NCBI GenBank assembly: GCA_963682175.1 | Contig: OY821779.1 | Span: 6,708,501 to 6,772,500, forward strand | Origin: Triglochin maritima | Lineage: Eukaryota; Streptophyta; Magnoliopsida; Alismatales; Juncaginaceae | Reading direction: 5' to 3' | DNA length: 64,000 nucleotides | Shown here: piece after piece, positions 50,503-62,475 of the stretch | How the letters are laid out: each line of letters begins with the position of its first letter | Position numbering within the stretch: the stretch's first letter is position 1 | The notes under the pieces: model-generated | Database searches by the model: none | The model's input: the letters and a program-made list of their open reading frames with translations, nothing else | Told to the model about the DNA's origin: nothing | Made by a program: the position numbers and the translations under genes

Positions 50503-52111
50503 TTATATGCACCCTTGGGTGATAACTTATTCTCTGCAAGAGAATAATCTCCACAAACCCTACTTATCCACAGCAGCTTATACTCCTTGTGGAGTATGAA
50601 GAAAAGTAAAACTCATTCTGAGAAAGATAATTAGGAAGTTAACCTGACAACAGACAACAACAAAAAAATGATAGTAATATTGATTCAATGCAAATGTACA
50701 GGCTCAAATGCAAATTTTGGTATATACACATAAAATGTATAAATAATCGAAACACAAATAGAATGAGAAGAAGAAAAAATTCACAGTGGTATCTCTGCAT
50801 CAATGGTGAACATCCAGAATGTTTGATCAAATGCTTACCTTTTCAGGTTGAATGTTTTTTAAATCCCATCTTGTGCTAACAAGTAAACTTGTCATTTTCA
50901 ACCATCCATGTAGGGGGGGAAACAGTCCTAGTTACACGCTCCATGATCAGCACGAACTCCTTTCAGCGTGAGCATCTACTTTCCAGTAGTTCCAGACCAC
51001 GTGAAGACGCAAACGGGTTTAATTTCTTCCACATCATTAGCTGCTCAAGTTTCTTTGCAACCGACATCTAAACCATTAACCCGGTCAAAAATCTGTCCAC
51101 AAAATAGAAACAAGATGAGGTAAAACAGTCATTCTCGACCAACATAACTTTGGTCCATAAATCATAAAACTCCTCTTACACTTTCGTTCAGGCAAATTGA
51201 TCACTAGTCAGCGGAAGGAACTGCATCTTTGTACACCACTCTACAAGTAATCCAGCTAACTGATATAACACACAATATACGTGCCTTACATATTAACAGT
51301 TGAACACCACACTTTCATAAAAAGTCAAAAACCACAAGTGTCATTCCAATATAATAACATCCACATGCAAGCAAAGCACGGCATATATTGACAATAAACA
51401 TGCTCTGTTTACCGTCAATTGTAGAACATCCATGACCAACACAAACTTAATCGGGACCTTAGCAACTAAAAAGATAAATACTAATTGCATTTCGTAAATA
51501 AAAATATAGCTAAATATTAATTGTATTTCGTAAATAAAAATATATAATATTTTGAACTTTCAAAAGTTAAAACTTAAAAAGTGTTACCTTGTCACTGTTG
51601 ACCTTAGTGTAACAGTATTGTTAAATATTTAAAAAATAAAAAACTCTATTTTGTTAATACAAACCTATTTTCACAAGTTAAAGAGCAAAAAATCACATTC
51701 ACAGGCATCAAACTCCGATTTTTATCTCATTTCACAGACCAATTAGGGTTTGCAAACAACATCCACAACTCTTTCTCCAAGATCTCCATCAAATCACCAA
51801 AACTAATCTCAAAAACACCAAATCCACAACAAAAACTAAACCAAACCTAAAAAAACGAACCCAACCCAAAACCCCAACCGATTCAGCAACACATCCCCAA
51901 AAACCAACCGAAAACTCCTCAAATCGCGACGGAAAGCTGGAAAAGCATAACTTCGACTTCGCGAGACGAAAATAGATCTGTGAGTACGGTTTAGTACCGG
52001 AATTGGGGGTTCGAAGCCACGAGGTTTCGATCTTCGACTGGATTTGTGGAGGAAAAGAAAATTCGGAAGAGATGATGATGATGCGGTGAAGTGGAGAAAG
52101 TCACGCCGAGA
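50503..52111 (-). other. RCD1-like 5' leader and 5' UTR intron(s)
   Basis: The stretch 51830-52060, read on -, is C/T-rich and then G/T-rich like a plant leader followed by a first intron (TTGGGGTTTTGGGTTGGG). AT-rich sequence separates it from the ATG at 50502. No other coding exon is expected because MEGKNEKVLDSS is already the family N-terminus. Exact splice sites not determined. Confidence 0.5.
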
Positions 52112-52488
52112 TGAGGCCATCTTTAACCCCAACCCCAAATATCTTGACACGTCAGCTTTCTCTCTCTGCCACGTCAGCAAAAAATACTATGCAACCCACA
52201 ACCCAACCCAACCTATTTTTCTCTTCTTAACCCCAACCCCACTTTCAACACTCTCTCCTCCACATCATTTCTTTTTACCTCATTTTCTATATCAACATAA
52301 TAATTCACAAACTATTAAATTTATTATTTTTATAATAACTTAATCTAATTAACTGACAATAATTACGAACAACACATAATAATTAGATTTTATTAAAATT
52401 CGACAATTACATATTATAATAATTCAAAGATAAAATATTACAATACATATTACAAACATAATTAATTCTCATTCCGTCCAAAACGTCG

Positions 52489-53788
52489 TCATATATTCTC
52501 GATCAAATCGGCTCGCAATGCCATATGTTTTTTAGCGTTGCGAACTCGATCTCTGTTACGAAGATATTTGTTAATATCCACGATACGCTCAGTGGAATAC
52601 CGGAGACCCGACGAGTTTGAACTTTCACCGATTTCTTGAGGGCGCTCATGTATAAATTCGTTTATATCCACCAACTGTTCATAAGAGTCGCGTTCGTCCT
52701 CCACGATCATGTTGTGCATGATTATGCATGCAGTCATAATTTTACCGAGAATGTCTGGAGTCCATGCTAACGACGGTCTTTTCACGATGGCGAATCTTGC
52801 CTGAAGCACTCCAAATGCACGTTCCACATCTTTCCTTGTTGCCTCTTGAAATTGGGCAAATAATTTATCTTTAGGTGTTTGAGGAAGGATGATTGATTGC
52901 ATAAATGCTGCCCATTTTGGATAAATACCATCTGTAAGATAATAACCCATATCATACGAGTTATCATTCACTTCGTATCTCACAGGTGGTGCGCGACCCT
53001 CCAGAATGTGATCGAAAACTGGAGAGCGTTGGAGGACATTGAGATCGTTACACGATCCTGGGATCCCAAAAAATGAATGCCAAATCCAAAGGTCGTAAGA
53101 TGCAACAGCTTCCAGAACAAGTGTCGGTTTTCCGCTTCGACCTTGATATTGTCCCTTCCAAGCAGCTGGACAATTCTTCCTCCCAGTGCATACAATCGAT
53201 GCTCCCCATCATGCCTGGAAACCCTCGTAGCTCACCAACCTGGAGCAGTCTTGCTAGGTCCGCTGCGGTAGGGGTTCGTAGATATTCATCACCGAAATTG
53301 GTAATGATACCTTGACAGAAATTTTGGAGAGATTGTCTTGTTGTTGCTTCGCTTAGACGTAAGTACTCGTCCACCTCGTCTGCCGCTACACCATATGCTA
53401 ACATCCGGAGCGCTGCAGTACATTTTTGGATACCTGATATGCCAAGTCGACCCACAGCGTCCGGTCGTTGCTGGAAGAACACATCGGTAGCCTCAAGCGT
53501 GTTTACAATTCGAAGGAAGACATGCTTCCGCATTCGAAATCTCCTTCTGAAAACACGATCACAATACACAGGATTGTCATTAAAGTAATCTGCAATTAGA
53601 CGATTATAACCAACAGTGCGATCTCTATCTGGGTTAGAAGTTCGTCGCCTCCTGTTACGTGGTCGTTGTGCTTCGAGGTAAGAGGAGAGGTACTCGGCAA
53701 CCATTTCAGTTGCCTGGTCTATGGCCTCATCTAGGTCATCAGATGATGAAGACGAGGAATTAGAGTTAGAAGATTTGTCACTCGACAT
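52489..53788 (-). pseudogene. Harbinger DDE transposase with a single 2-base frameshift (element 2)
   Basis: Cuts and joins element ends with its Myb-like partner. The start MSSDKSSNSNSS is at 53788 (an upstream in-frame Met at 53821 is possible). Seen: NPDRDRTVGYNRLIADYFND, FRRRFRMRKHVFLRIVNTL, GELRGFPGMMGSIDCMHWE (first Asp). After a missing two bases near 53180, frame continues KNCPAAWKGQYQGRSGKPTL, GSCNDLNVLQRSPVFDHILE (second Asp), then DVERAFGVLQARFAIVKRPS (Glu), IIMHNMIVEDERD and ends ALRADLIENI. All three acidic catalytic residues exist in sequence, but the frame is broken just after the first. It could be a real mutation or a base-call error. Confidence 0.85.
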
Positions 53789-53879
53789 AGTTGAGACTTG
53801 AGGTTTGAGGAAGACTTGCAAATGACCTTCTATTTATAATGTTTTGTCGGACGACTGTTCATCATCACGCGTTGTTAAA

Positions 53880-54180
53880 CGAACTTTCAAAGTTGATTGT
53901 CATGTGTTGTCTGTTAGTTGTCACACGAATCTCCACTGTTGGTTGTCACGCGTTGTCTTCACTATTTGTTGTCACTCATTGTCGACGAATCTCCACTGTT
54001 GGTTGTCACTCGTTGTCGACGAATCTTTACTTTTTGTTGTCATGCGTTGTTGGACGAATCTCCACTGTTGGTTGTGACGCGTTGTCGGACGAATCTTCAC
54101 TGTTGGTTGTCATGCATTGTCGACGAATCTCCACTGTTGGTTGTCACGCGTTGTCGACAAATCTTCACCCTTCATTGTTA
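53880..54180. repeat. About 35-bp minisatellite between divergent Harbinger genes (element 2)
   Basis: About eight imperfect units containing CGAATCTCCACTGTTGG and TTGTCACGCGTTGTCG. It lies between the transposase start (53788) and the Myb start (54249). The unit is unrelated in most bases to those of elements 1 and 3 apart from CACGCGT. Confidence 0.88.
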
Positions 54181-54248
54181 TATAAGCTAACACTTCAAAC
54201 TTCATTTCCTACAACTCATCCAAAGCTAGTCTCGCATGTTAAACAAAC

Positions 54249-55409
54249 ATGTCTTCTCCTGACCATAATCGTGACTCACGTCCTGCACGGGGTATTTCTC
54301 AACCACAATTTTACCAGTTCGATCCTTACAACTATCCAAGCTTACCACAAAATCCACCACCACAATTTTTTCAACCACAACAATATCACAATCCATTACC
54401 ACCACAACAATATCACAACCCATTACCACCACAACAATATCACAACCCATTACCACCTTATGTCATGTATGCCAACCTAATTAGTGGCCATGATCCGAAT
54501 GATGCCGATGTGAATGATCAGAATCAGAGCGACGACCATCCCTCCTCCCAACCAACACAATCACCGCAACCAAATAAAGTGAAGGCGTGGTCAACGTTGG
54601 AGGATGAAGCGTTGATTTCGGCTTACATGCAGGTTAGTATGGATGCCATTGTCGGGACCTCACAGAAAGCCGGAGCTTTATGGGGTAGAGTGGCACGTGT
54701 GTACGAGCATGCTGCCCGCTCGAACAAGAACATAGCCCCACGCCTGTCGGACTCCTTAAAAGGTCGTTGGAGGAGGTTTACGCCTCTTGTAATGAAATGG
54801 AGCGGTTGCTATGATGAAGCTGTACGACGTCAAAGGAGCGGATACAACCACGACGATGTAATTCGTGAAGCGCATGTTATTTACGAATCCACTGTTGGTT
54901 CTAAGTTCTCATTTCTTCATGTATGGGAAATGTTACGTAAGTACCCAAAGTGGGAGTCGTTCGTTAAACCTGGTTCGGGAAGTGCAACACGTGCACGCCC
55001 ACCCATAATTGAACTAGAGGAAGTAGAAACTACTCCAACATCAGGAAGCGGGAGTAAGAGGAAAAGCACGGAAGGCTTTTCGACCCGGTCGTCTCCACCG
55101 AACGAAAGAACACCAGATGAAACTCCAGAACAATCCTTTCAGCGTCCGGAAGGGGTTAAAAAGGCAAAGAAGAAGGGAAAAGCTCGAGCAGCAAATCAAC
55201 TGGACGATCGGGTTGTAGACTTGTGTTCAAAACTTGAATATTGTTCGCAAGTTAGAGGTGAAAAATCGGAGCGAAAAGCAATATTGAAGCTGGCCACTGA
55301 GAAGATAGCATTAATGAACACATTATTTGGTAAATCGAACCGCACAAAAGTGGAGGAAAAGACACTTGAAAAGTTGCTGGATTGGGCTGAGAAAAATGGA
55401 CATCTTTAA
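54249..55409 (+). CDS. Harbinger Myb/SANT-like protein, intact (element 2)
   Basis: 386 aa, intact. In this superfamily the protein binds element ends and brings the transposase to the nucleus. The N-terminal low-complexity region is rich in Pro, Gln and Tyr, with three tandem QQYHNPLPP repeats near residues 43-69. The Myb/SANT-like domain is near residues 112-220 (KAWSTLEDEALISAYMQVS, SDSLKGRWRRFTPLVMKW, YPKWESF). Then come a basic stretch (KKAKKKGKARA) and a C-terminal helix ending KTLEKLLDWAEKNGHL, shared with the degenerate copies. The start at 54249 follows the minisatellite. It is TE-encoded and not a host gene. Confidence 0.9.
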   Translation: MSSPDHNRDSRPARGISQPQFYQFDPYNYPSLPQNPPPQFFQPQQYHNPLPPQQYHNPLPPQQYHNPLPPYVMYANLISGHDPNDADVNDQNQSDDHPSSQPTQSPQPNKVKAWSTLEDEALISAYMQVSMDAIVGTSQKAGALWGRVARVYEHAARSNKNIAPRLSDSLKGRWRRFTPLVMKWSGCYDEAVRRQRSGYNHDDVIREAHVIYESTVGSKFSFLHVWEMLRKYPKWESFVKPGSGSATRARPPIIELEEVETTPTSGSGSKRKSTEGFSTRSSPPNERTPDETPEQSFQRPEGVKKAKKKGKARAANQLDDRVVDLCSKLEYCSQVRGEKSERKAILKLATEKIALMNTLFGKSNRTKVEEKTLEKLLDWAEKNGHL

Positions 55410-56050
55410 ATTAGTTTAGTTATGTATTTAGTTGCTAATCGATTTCGGTCAAGTTTAGTTTAAGTCAAATTTCATGTTATTTCCTTTTTGTCGTAGAAAT
55501 CTATGTTATGTGTTTGGTTGTTAATTTCTTTTGAAGTTAATTTAATTTATTTGAGTTTCAATTTTTTTGTTTACTATATTATTAACAAATATTAATAAGT
55601 GATACACTTTAATTGATTTATTTAACAAAAACACAAGAAAATGTATTTTTTTTTAAAAGTTGGATTGAAACATATTGAACTCGTACGAACGGCTGCCCAG
55701 CTCGCCGGTGAGCTGGCGGGTAAACACAATTTCAAATTTGATATTAAATTCAATATTGATTTTGTATTATTATAGTTAATTCAATTGATTTATTTTATTA
55801 ATTATTATATTTATTTACAATTTATTTTAATTATATATATTTATTAACATATTATTTAACTAATATAAATAAAAAAATAAAAAAAAATCAACCAACCAGG
55901 TCTGGCCACGTGGCCAGACCTGGGTCGGGACCCGGGTCGGGTCGCAGACCCAGGTCTCGACCCGACCCGGGTCCGCTCCCCATTAAGGGGAGCCAGGTCG
56001 GGGCGAATTTCGCCCCGACCCGAAAAGGGCCTCCGTTAAGGAGGCCCTGA

Positions 56051-56447
56051 GGACTGACTAGACCGACCAAGTGCGGACGGGGATCGGACGGTAGGGATCG
56101 TCCGACGTGGAGGATCGGATGGAAGAGAGGGGTTGCCACTGGTGCGCGGATGTGACCTGATGATGTAAGCAGGCAGTATGTATGGGTCTGGCGTCTGCAG
56201 CAGTAGAAGGGAAATTTTCACAATGTGGTATTCATACTTTTCATTTGTTCGGAATATGTTGGGTTTAGTTTGGAATTTGGACGAGACTTTCAGAATTATT
56301 CATCGTCTCTGTATCAATTTTTTTGTGGTTTGATTTTGAGAGAAATAGAATTTTAATATGATATCTTTGCGTTTAGAAAATTATAATTTTATTTTAGTCT
56401 GATAATTATTCATAATCGGAATCCAAAAGTAACATCTAAACAAGACC
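56051..56447. other. Spacer between two Harbinger elements; possible displaced RCD1 promoter
   Basis: Read on -, 56220-56050 is C/T-rich and could be the original upstream region of the RCD1-like gene, now 3.9 kb from its leader. No coding sequence. This is inferred from position. Confidence 0.35.
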
Positions 56448-56756
56448 TTAGATCCTGTTTAACCATGCCCAGACTACCCTCGGGCGCTTCTCCGCCTCGT
56501 CAGCTTCTTCCTCTGTCACGTCAACTCACCCCCCCTACCCAAAAAAACCTTAACTATGTCCGGGCTACCCCACCCACTCTACACTCTCTTTCCTCCACAT
56601 CAATTCTTACACCACATTTAACAAATTATACTTTACATAATTCTAATTCTAATTACATTATAATTCCAAATAATGAAACGATTAATATTATTAATTAGTA
56701 ATTAATATTAAATCACGGAAAATTTTATTAATTAAATTTAGGAATGCACAATAAAC

Positions 56757-56960
56757 GCATGAATACACAGTATACGCGTGCTCGTACAGTACACGCATGC
56801 AAAGAAAGTAGTCCGCGTGAATACACAGTATACGCGTGCTCGTACAGTACATGCGTGCAAAGAAAGTAGTCTGCGTGAATGCACAGTGTACGCGTGCTCG
56901 TACAGTACACGCGTGAATGCACAGTACACGCGTGTAAAGAAAACAGTCTGCGTGAATGCA
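56757..56960. repeat. About 58-bp minisatellite (element 3)
   Basis: About 3.5 units with CACAGTATACGCGTGCTCGT, ACAGTACACGC and AAAGAAAGTAGTC. It lies just upstream of the Myb-like start, as in the other copies. Confidence 0.9.
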
Positions 56961-57026
56961 CAGTGTCCGATTTTCCCTCTATATATACATAATGCAAACA
57001 TAACAAAAACTTCACAAAACTGGAAA

Positions 57027-57819
57027 ATGTCTTCTCCATATCACAACCGTTCTCCCCGTCGTTCCCACTATCCACAAGGATACCCCCATCCATATTTCCC
57101 ACAACCTGATTTCTCTCATTACGCTCAACCTTTCCAACAACCATTCCGACAGACAGACTTTTCTCAATACGCACCATCATTCCCACCACTAGAGCACAAC
57201 CAACAATTTCCAAAATTCCCGCAATACGCACCACAATTCTCACAAAATCAACCCCAATTTTAGATGTTTGGGTGCAACATGTCACAAGTAAGTTCTCCTA
57301 GTATGGAGGACACTCCAGAAGACAACCAAAACGACGATGAGTCCCCACCACGTCAGACCGTCGCACCACCATCCCCACGTCCACAACGACGTCGCAAAGT
57401 CCAAGCCGTCAAAAGCAATCCAAAGTTGTGGACCACACATGAGGACGAGTGACTCGTGTCGGCATATATGGAGGTCAGCTCTGATACAGTGATGGGAACA
57501 AACCAGAAAGCTACTTCCTTGTGGACCAAAGTGAAACGAGTTTACGACATCTCCGTTGATGAAATGGGACTCCCCGAGAGGTGGAATCCTTAAAAGGACG
57601 CTGGAGGAGAATTATACATGTTGTCAACAAGTGGTTCGGATGCTTCGATCAGACGTACCGACGCAAAAGGAGCGGGCAGAACGACGACGATGTCGTCCGG
57701 CAAGCTCACCACATCTACAAGCTCTCTGATGAAAAGGGACAACTCGACAGAGCGGTATCAAATAGCGATTGTGAAACTTATGGATTGGGCGGAAGAGAAT
57801 GGTTTCACGTAGTTTATTA
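57027..57819 (+). pseudogene. Harbinger Myb/SANT-like protein, broken (element 3)
   Basis: The start MSSPYHNRSPRRSHYPQG is at 57027. It stops at QPQF (57261-57263), continues with LWTTHEDE followed by TGA, LVSAYMEVSSDTVMGTNQKA, then a frameshift, SLKGRWRRIIHVVNKWFGC, and an internal deletion joining to IVKLMDWAEENGFT. Several independent lesions. Confidence 0.82.
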
Positions 57820-58301
57820 GTTCGTACTTCGTTTAGTTTATATTATATTACGTTTAGTTTGTTGTATTTCGTATCGCTTCGTGTTTCGTGTATTTCGTTA
57901 AGTATTAATATATTTTCTAATTTCAGCACTCAATATGAATTTATTTTTGATTTGAGCATTAAATTGAATGTATAATTTTTAAATATTTTTCAAATTAGAT
58001 CATAATATTAAACCACCTCGACAGGTCGTTCGGGGGTCTCGTTGGATCTTGAAATTTTTGAATCTTCATCATTTGTAAAAAAACTAATTGTAATCCAACC
58101 CGTTACCACAATAATAAAAAATTATCACCATACGTTACTAAAAAATACCCAAGACATTATCAATTAACTCTAATAACAAAACCACCACTAAAATATATAA
58201 AAAAACAAAAAAATGACGAGGGGGGAACACGTGCCCCCCGCCCGATGGGCACCCGGGCGCCCTCCCCGTTAAGTGGAGGTCGCCCGTTAATCGTGGTCTT
58301 A

Positions 58302-59318
58302 GATTCTTACACAATCATACTTTTGAAAAATTATTAAATTATTAATGTTTTTCTCTAAAAAAATGTCTTGGAGATTTTTTACGATGAGCATCTAAGAAAA
58401 ATTTGTCAATTTGAAATGTTGGTTTTTCTGGATACGTCCAACTTCCTGCACGTGAGATTGTGACGAAAGAAGTAGGATTTTTGGAAGGCCGTTAACCTTT
58501 AAAATCTTTCCACTTTTTATTTATTTGTTCTATTTTTGTTCGAAATTAAATTTTTATTGTTACAATTTCATCCAAACGTAAGTTTTTTTTTCATTTCATC
58601 GTGTTTTTCCATTTTTAGGTAAAAAGATACCCCTGTTTAAGTTAAAATAACTAATGAAAATTTAAATTAGAGAATAAGTTTTTCAAAGTAATTAGAAGAA
58701 TCAGAGTTAACTCGAACATATGCTTCGGAAACTCTTGCTAGTTGATATTAACAAATTAACAACCCAAGTTAGGTTTTTGCTTTTTTGAAGCTTACGTGTC
58801 CAAATGAAACTAGTAGGTTTCAGAAGTTGAATGTTACGTATTTTCGGATATTTTAGTTTGACAAAAAGTTGTGTATTTTAGTTTGACAAAAAGGAAATCC
58901 AGATTCTCGAACCGGGCGACGCAAAACTGTTGAAACAACCATGATATGCACGAGAAGTTAATGGGTATTTTGTGAAATTATCGTTTCTACGCAGGGTGCT
59001 TATGATATTATGCCTTGCACATAAAACCTTAGATATGTGTCTTGTCAAGCCCTTCGTGCATGGCCGTCGATCCTCGTGGTCTTCTTTCACATAACGGTGG
59101 GATGGACGGTGAGGATTGCGTGGTGTCTTATTGTTGTCGGAAGAATAAGTTCTGTGGGCGATCGGAGATTTGGACTTGCGATGCCTTAGAACGTAAACAG
59201 AATAAGTTTTGTGTGCTGCTTCTTTTATAAGTTCACAGAATAAATTTTGTGTGCTGTTTTTTCCTGTCATGCCAGTTTTTCCCTTCGTTTAGTCAGACCT
59301 ACCAAAAAAACCCTCTAA
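58302..59318. other. Intergenic DNA
   Basis: No supportable gene. A short duplication (ACAGAATAAGTTTTGTGTGC near 59200 and again near 59235) is present. The frame 58878-59270 on - has no known domain. Confidence 0.5.
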
Positions 59319-59651
59319 ACCACCGTTAACAGTGTCCGGACAATTCCCGGGCGTATTGGTTTCTCTTTCACTCACGTCAGCTTCTCTCTCTGTCACGTCA
59401 GCACAAATCAACCCTCCTACAAAAAATTTAACCATTATCCAATCCACCCAATCACGCTACATTATTTGCTGTCATGTCATTATCTTTTTTCTGTTATCTA
59501 AAACTCTCACAACAATCAATAAAATATATTAATAAACATTATTGTCATCACTCAATTTAATTAATTCATTCGATTTAAATTAACAATTAATATAAAAATA
59601 CGAAAATATTCTTTTATTTAGGAATAAATTTTTAATTAGTAAAACTAAAAA

Positions 59652-59870
59652 TGAGCACAAGACGATAACAACGAATCTTGGACCACTCGAGCATCGAGGA
59701 TCTACAGTGTGCGTGTGATTACACGGAGCACAAGACGCTAAAATCGAATCTTAGACCACTCGAGCATCGAAGATCTACAGTGTGAGCGTGACTACACGGA
59801 GCATAAGACGATAACATCGAATCTTGGACCACTCGAGCATCGATGATCTACAGTGTACATGTGACTAATT
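59652..59870. repeat. 74-bp minisatellite (element 4)
   Basis: Three units start near 59653, 59727 and 59801: GAGCACAAGACGATAAC, CGAATCTTGGACCACTCGAG, CATCGAGGATCTACAGTGTG. The reverse complement matches the element 1 unit (GGTCCAAGATTCG, ACTGTAGGTCCTCGA). Confidence 0.9.
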
Positions 59871-59948
59871 TTGAATCTATATATTCCCCCCAACTTACTT
59901 CTCTAATTAACCCAATCCTACCTTACTTCTTTCACCCTCACCTTACAA

Positions 59949-60353
59949 TGTCTTCTTCAGAAGATAATGGTTCACCGGAGTACAATCGTTCTCCTCATCG
60001 TCGTCCCCTAACCCAACAATTTGTCCAACAACCTGCATTCCACCCACCCTACCAAAACCAATTCGTCTCACACCCTGGATTCTACACATCCTACCAAAAC
60101 CAATTTTTCCAACCCCATGGTTCTACCCAGACCATCAATATCAACAATTCACGCACAATCCACATCACCCGCCAACTCAGGAAGAATGTCAAACTCAATT
60201 CCCAATGAGTATGTATACTCGCCTCCTAAGTGGTGAGAGTAGTGTAAATGTAAGCTGTTAACCTGATGTGAATGACGAAAATGTCGTTCAACTTCCACGT
60301 CGTCAAGGAACACGCAAACCGCGATGATGAGATCGCAAAAATCGTGGTCGACA
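59949..60353 (+). pseudogene. Harbinger Myb/SANT-like protein, 5' fragment (element 4)
   Basis: MSSSEDNGSPEYNRSPHRRP followed by LTQQFVQQPAFHPPYQNQF, then after a frameshift MYTRLLSGESS and PDVNDENVVQ, as in element 1. It is lost before the Myb domain at the LTR junction. Confidence 0.78.
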
Positions 60354-60440
60354 TAAGAGGATTGAATTGTGTGTTTTTGTGGTGAATTAAGAGAGAAAAT
60401 AATTATTGAATTGTGTGTTCCAATTAGGGAGAATAAGGAC

Positions 60441-60450
60441 CTATTTATAG
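60441..60450 (-). promoter_or_regulatory. LTR TATA box
   Basis: CTATAAATAG on the - strand, in the Copia LTR. The palindrome cluster 60630-60955 lies 180-510 bp upstream in LTR sense. Confidence 0.55.
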
Positions 60451-60629
60451 GTTCCAATCTTACTCTTAATCATGGCTATTCTTTAGCCACGTTTTTCTTT
60501 ATATTTTCTCTCATAAATTAATTCCTTAATGCATTACATGCACCCACAAAACGTTTGACCAAGTTTGGAGCTAATCCAACCATCAATCAAATTAATCTTT
60601 TAATAATCAAAGGCAGAAAATCAATCGCT

Positions 60630-60955
60630 GTTCGGTTGACCGAGACGTATTCGGTTAACCGCATATGTCACGATTGGTTGACCGAGTACTAGACGGATGA
60701 CCGATTCTTAAAGGGAAAAATTCTCCTTAACCGATCGGACGAATTCTCGTCTAAGACTGAGTGCCATTCGGTTAACCGAAAATATCGGAACTTAATATTA
60801 TTCGGTCGACCGATTTTGGTTCGGTACACCGTACCAAAGTTCCAGGCACTTTGGTCAAGTTCGGTCAATAAATTACGATTATCCGTTCCACGTTCGGTTG
60901 ACCGATCCATAGATCCTTCGGTCGACCGAACCTCAACGGATTACCGAACTTCTAC
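60630..60955. promoter_or_regulatory. Cluster of paired CGGTNNACCG palindromes (cluster F)
   Basis: Pairs with nine-base spacers include CGGTTGACCG/CGGTTAACCG near 60634 and CGGTCGACCG/CGGTACACCG near 60803. Others show 8 or 14 base spacing. Confidence 0.6.
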
Positions 60956-62114
60956 CCGATTTTGCCTATTTCAAATTTTGGATTTATTTCCAACAAAATT
61001 TGAACTTAAGGGGATTTTAGCAAATTCACAACTTATGCAATGTATTATCCTATGCAACAATAAATTATTGCACCCCATAATATATGCATCTCATATGAAT
61101 TTATCACGACTCTAATTATGTTTATATACAACATAATTGATTTTACTTGTTCACCACATGTGTCATATTTTCTATGAGAAACCCGACACATCATATGAAC
61201 CAAAAATCAAGCTTCTTGTTTCACGGTTTTTTGCGGTGTGACCTATGGGAGGATCTAAACTAAGTTGACAGTGATATTAAGAGCTTAATATCACAAGCTA
61301 TAAGCGGTATCTAGCTACACATTATAGCTCCCAATTAGTTAGATGTCTTAATTCCACTCGAACCAAAACACGATCCATTTAGTGATGGAGTGCACCACTT
61401 GTGTCCGTCCCTTACCTCATGATATTAAGAATACACACAAAGTAGTATTGTGTCATCTTTGTATTAGTATTCATTTCTTGATCTTTTTAAGCTAGTTATA
61501 AATATGTGACTTAATTCAAATCACATTGTGCACATTATAACTTTGCTTTATCAAGGGGCCCACTAATATCATCACTCAATTAAGAGGGGCAATGATAGTC
61601 TTTTGACTAACTATCTTCTCCAACAAAAGTTGTACTTAACCAACCAATGCCTTTACACTACACTGATCGATAGTTCAAGACACTGATCTAATTAAGTATT
61701 CCTTAAGTGATTAGATATAAGTCTCATATCAAAGGACCAAAGACACAGTAAAATATTAATGACACAGAAACACATTTCTATAATATTTTACTTATTAGGT
61801 CTATTCAGTATACAAAAGTAATATTTTCCTCTTTTGCATACCCGTGTTGTCACTCACTTGTAGAGCTACAATGATCTATGACCAACACGACAATCTTAAC
61901 TCGGTAATTAATGTTCCATGTTAATTACCATGATTGCGAATATCTTTTGTTTTATGTAAACCAATATCTTTTAGAGCTCTACGGTTAAGGACCAAGAGCC
62001 TCTTCCTTAACACTTCTAAAAGACGAATAACATAAACAATGAACAAAATGATTTCTCATTCAATTCATAATAATTGACATTTAAAAGTAAAACTTTTAGA
62101 ACACATTCCCTTCA

Positions 62115-62475
62115 ATCTCCCACTTGTTATCAAAGTTTTCTTTCACATACATTCTCAATGTATAAAACATTAATAACTAGGGTAACATTCCTAAATCACC
62201 TATCAAGCCAATCCACATGGATCCTCGGATCCATGGACTCGAAATATATTTCGTCTCTTAGCTTGGTATGAAGGTTTGTTGAATGGATCAGTTGTGTCAC
62301 TGTTGTGTCCACCTATTTATTTATTTTGTCTTTCGTTGGTGGTTGAGTTAGCTGTAGTGATATTACTCCTAACTACACTAGCTCATACCTCCACATTCGA
62401 TAATGATGACGCATCATCACTCCAACCTCTTATTGTCTAGAATTCCTATAAGAATTGCATCAAAACAGCCCTCAG
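62115..62475 (-). other. Copia 3' untranslated region
   Basis: Lies between the pol remnant and the 3' LTR. The RNase H portion of pol expected here is missing or unrecognisable. No coding sequence. Confidence 0.5.

Larger units (their letters stand above)
52115..56047. mobile_element. PIF/Harbinger element 2, nearly intact
   Basis: The left end is GGCCATCTTTAACC; the right end read inward is GGGCCTCCTTAACGG. The 3-bp duplication TGA lies at 52112-52114 and 56048-56050. Length is 3.93 kb. Divergent genes: transposase on - (52489-53788, one frameshift) and an intact Myb/SANT-like gene on + (54249-55409). The 53880-54180 minisatellite lies between them. The right subterminal region (55888-56047) is GC-rich and palindromic. 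It is inserted at the 5' end of the RCD1-like gene. Confidence 0.88.
56451..58298. mobile_element. PIF/Harbinger element 3, transposase deleted
   Basis: The left end is GATCCTGTTTAACC; the right end read inward is GACCACGATTAACG. The 3-bp duplication TTA is exact at 56448-56450 and 58299-58301. Length is 1.85 kb. It holds a minisatellite (56757-56960) and a broken Myb-like gene (57027-57819), but only about 300 bp where the transposase should be. The right end is GC-rich (58215-58290). Confidence 0.85.
59319..60353. mobile_element. PIF/Harbinger element 4, transposase deleted and truncated by a Copia LTR
   Basis: The left end ACCACCGTTAAC follows TAA (59316-59318). It shares the subterminal CACGTCAGC...TCTGTCACGTCAGC pattern with elements 2 and 3. 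Minisatellite at 59652-59870 and a partial Myb-like gene from 59949. Homology to the Myb gene ends at about 60353, where the Copia LTR begins. No transposase lies between the left end and the minisatellite. The minisatellite and Myb sequence are closest to element 1. Confidence 0.75.
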
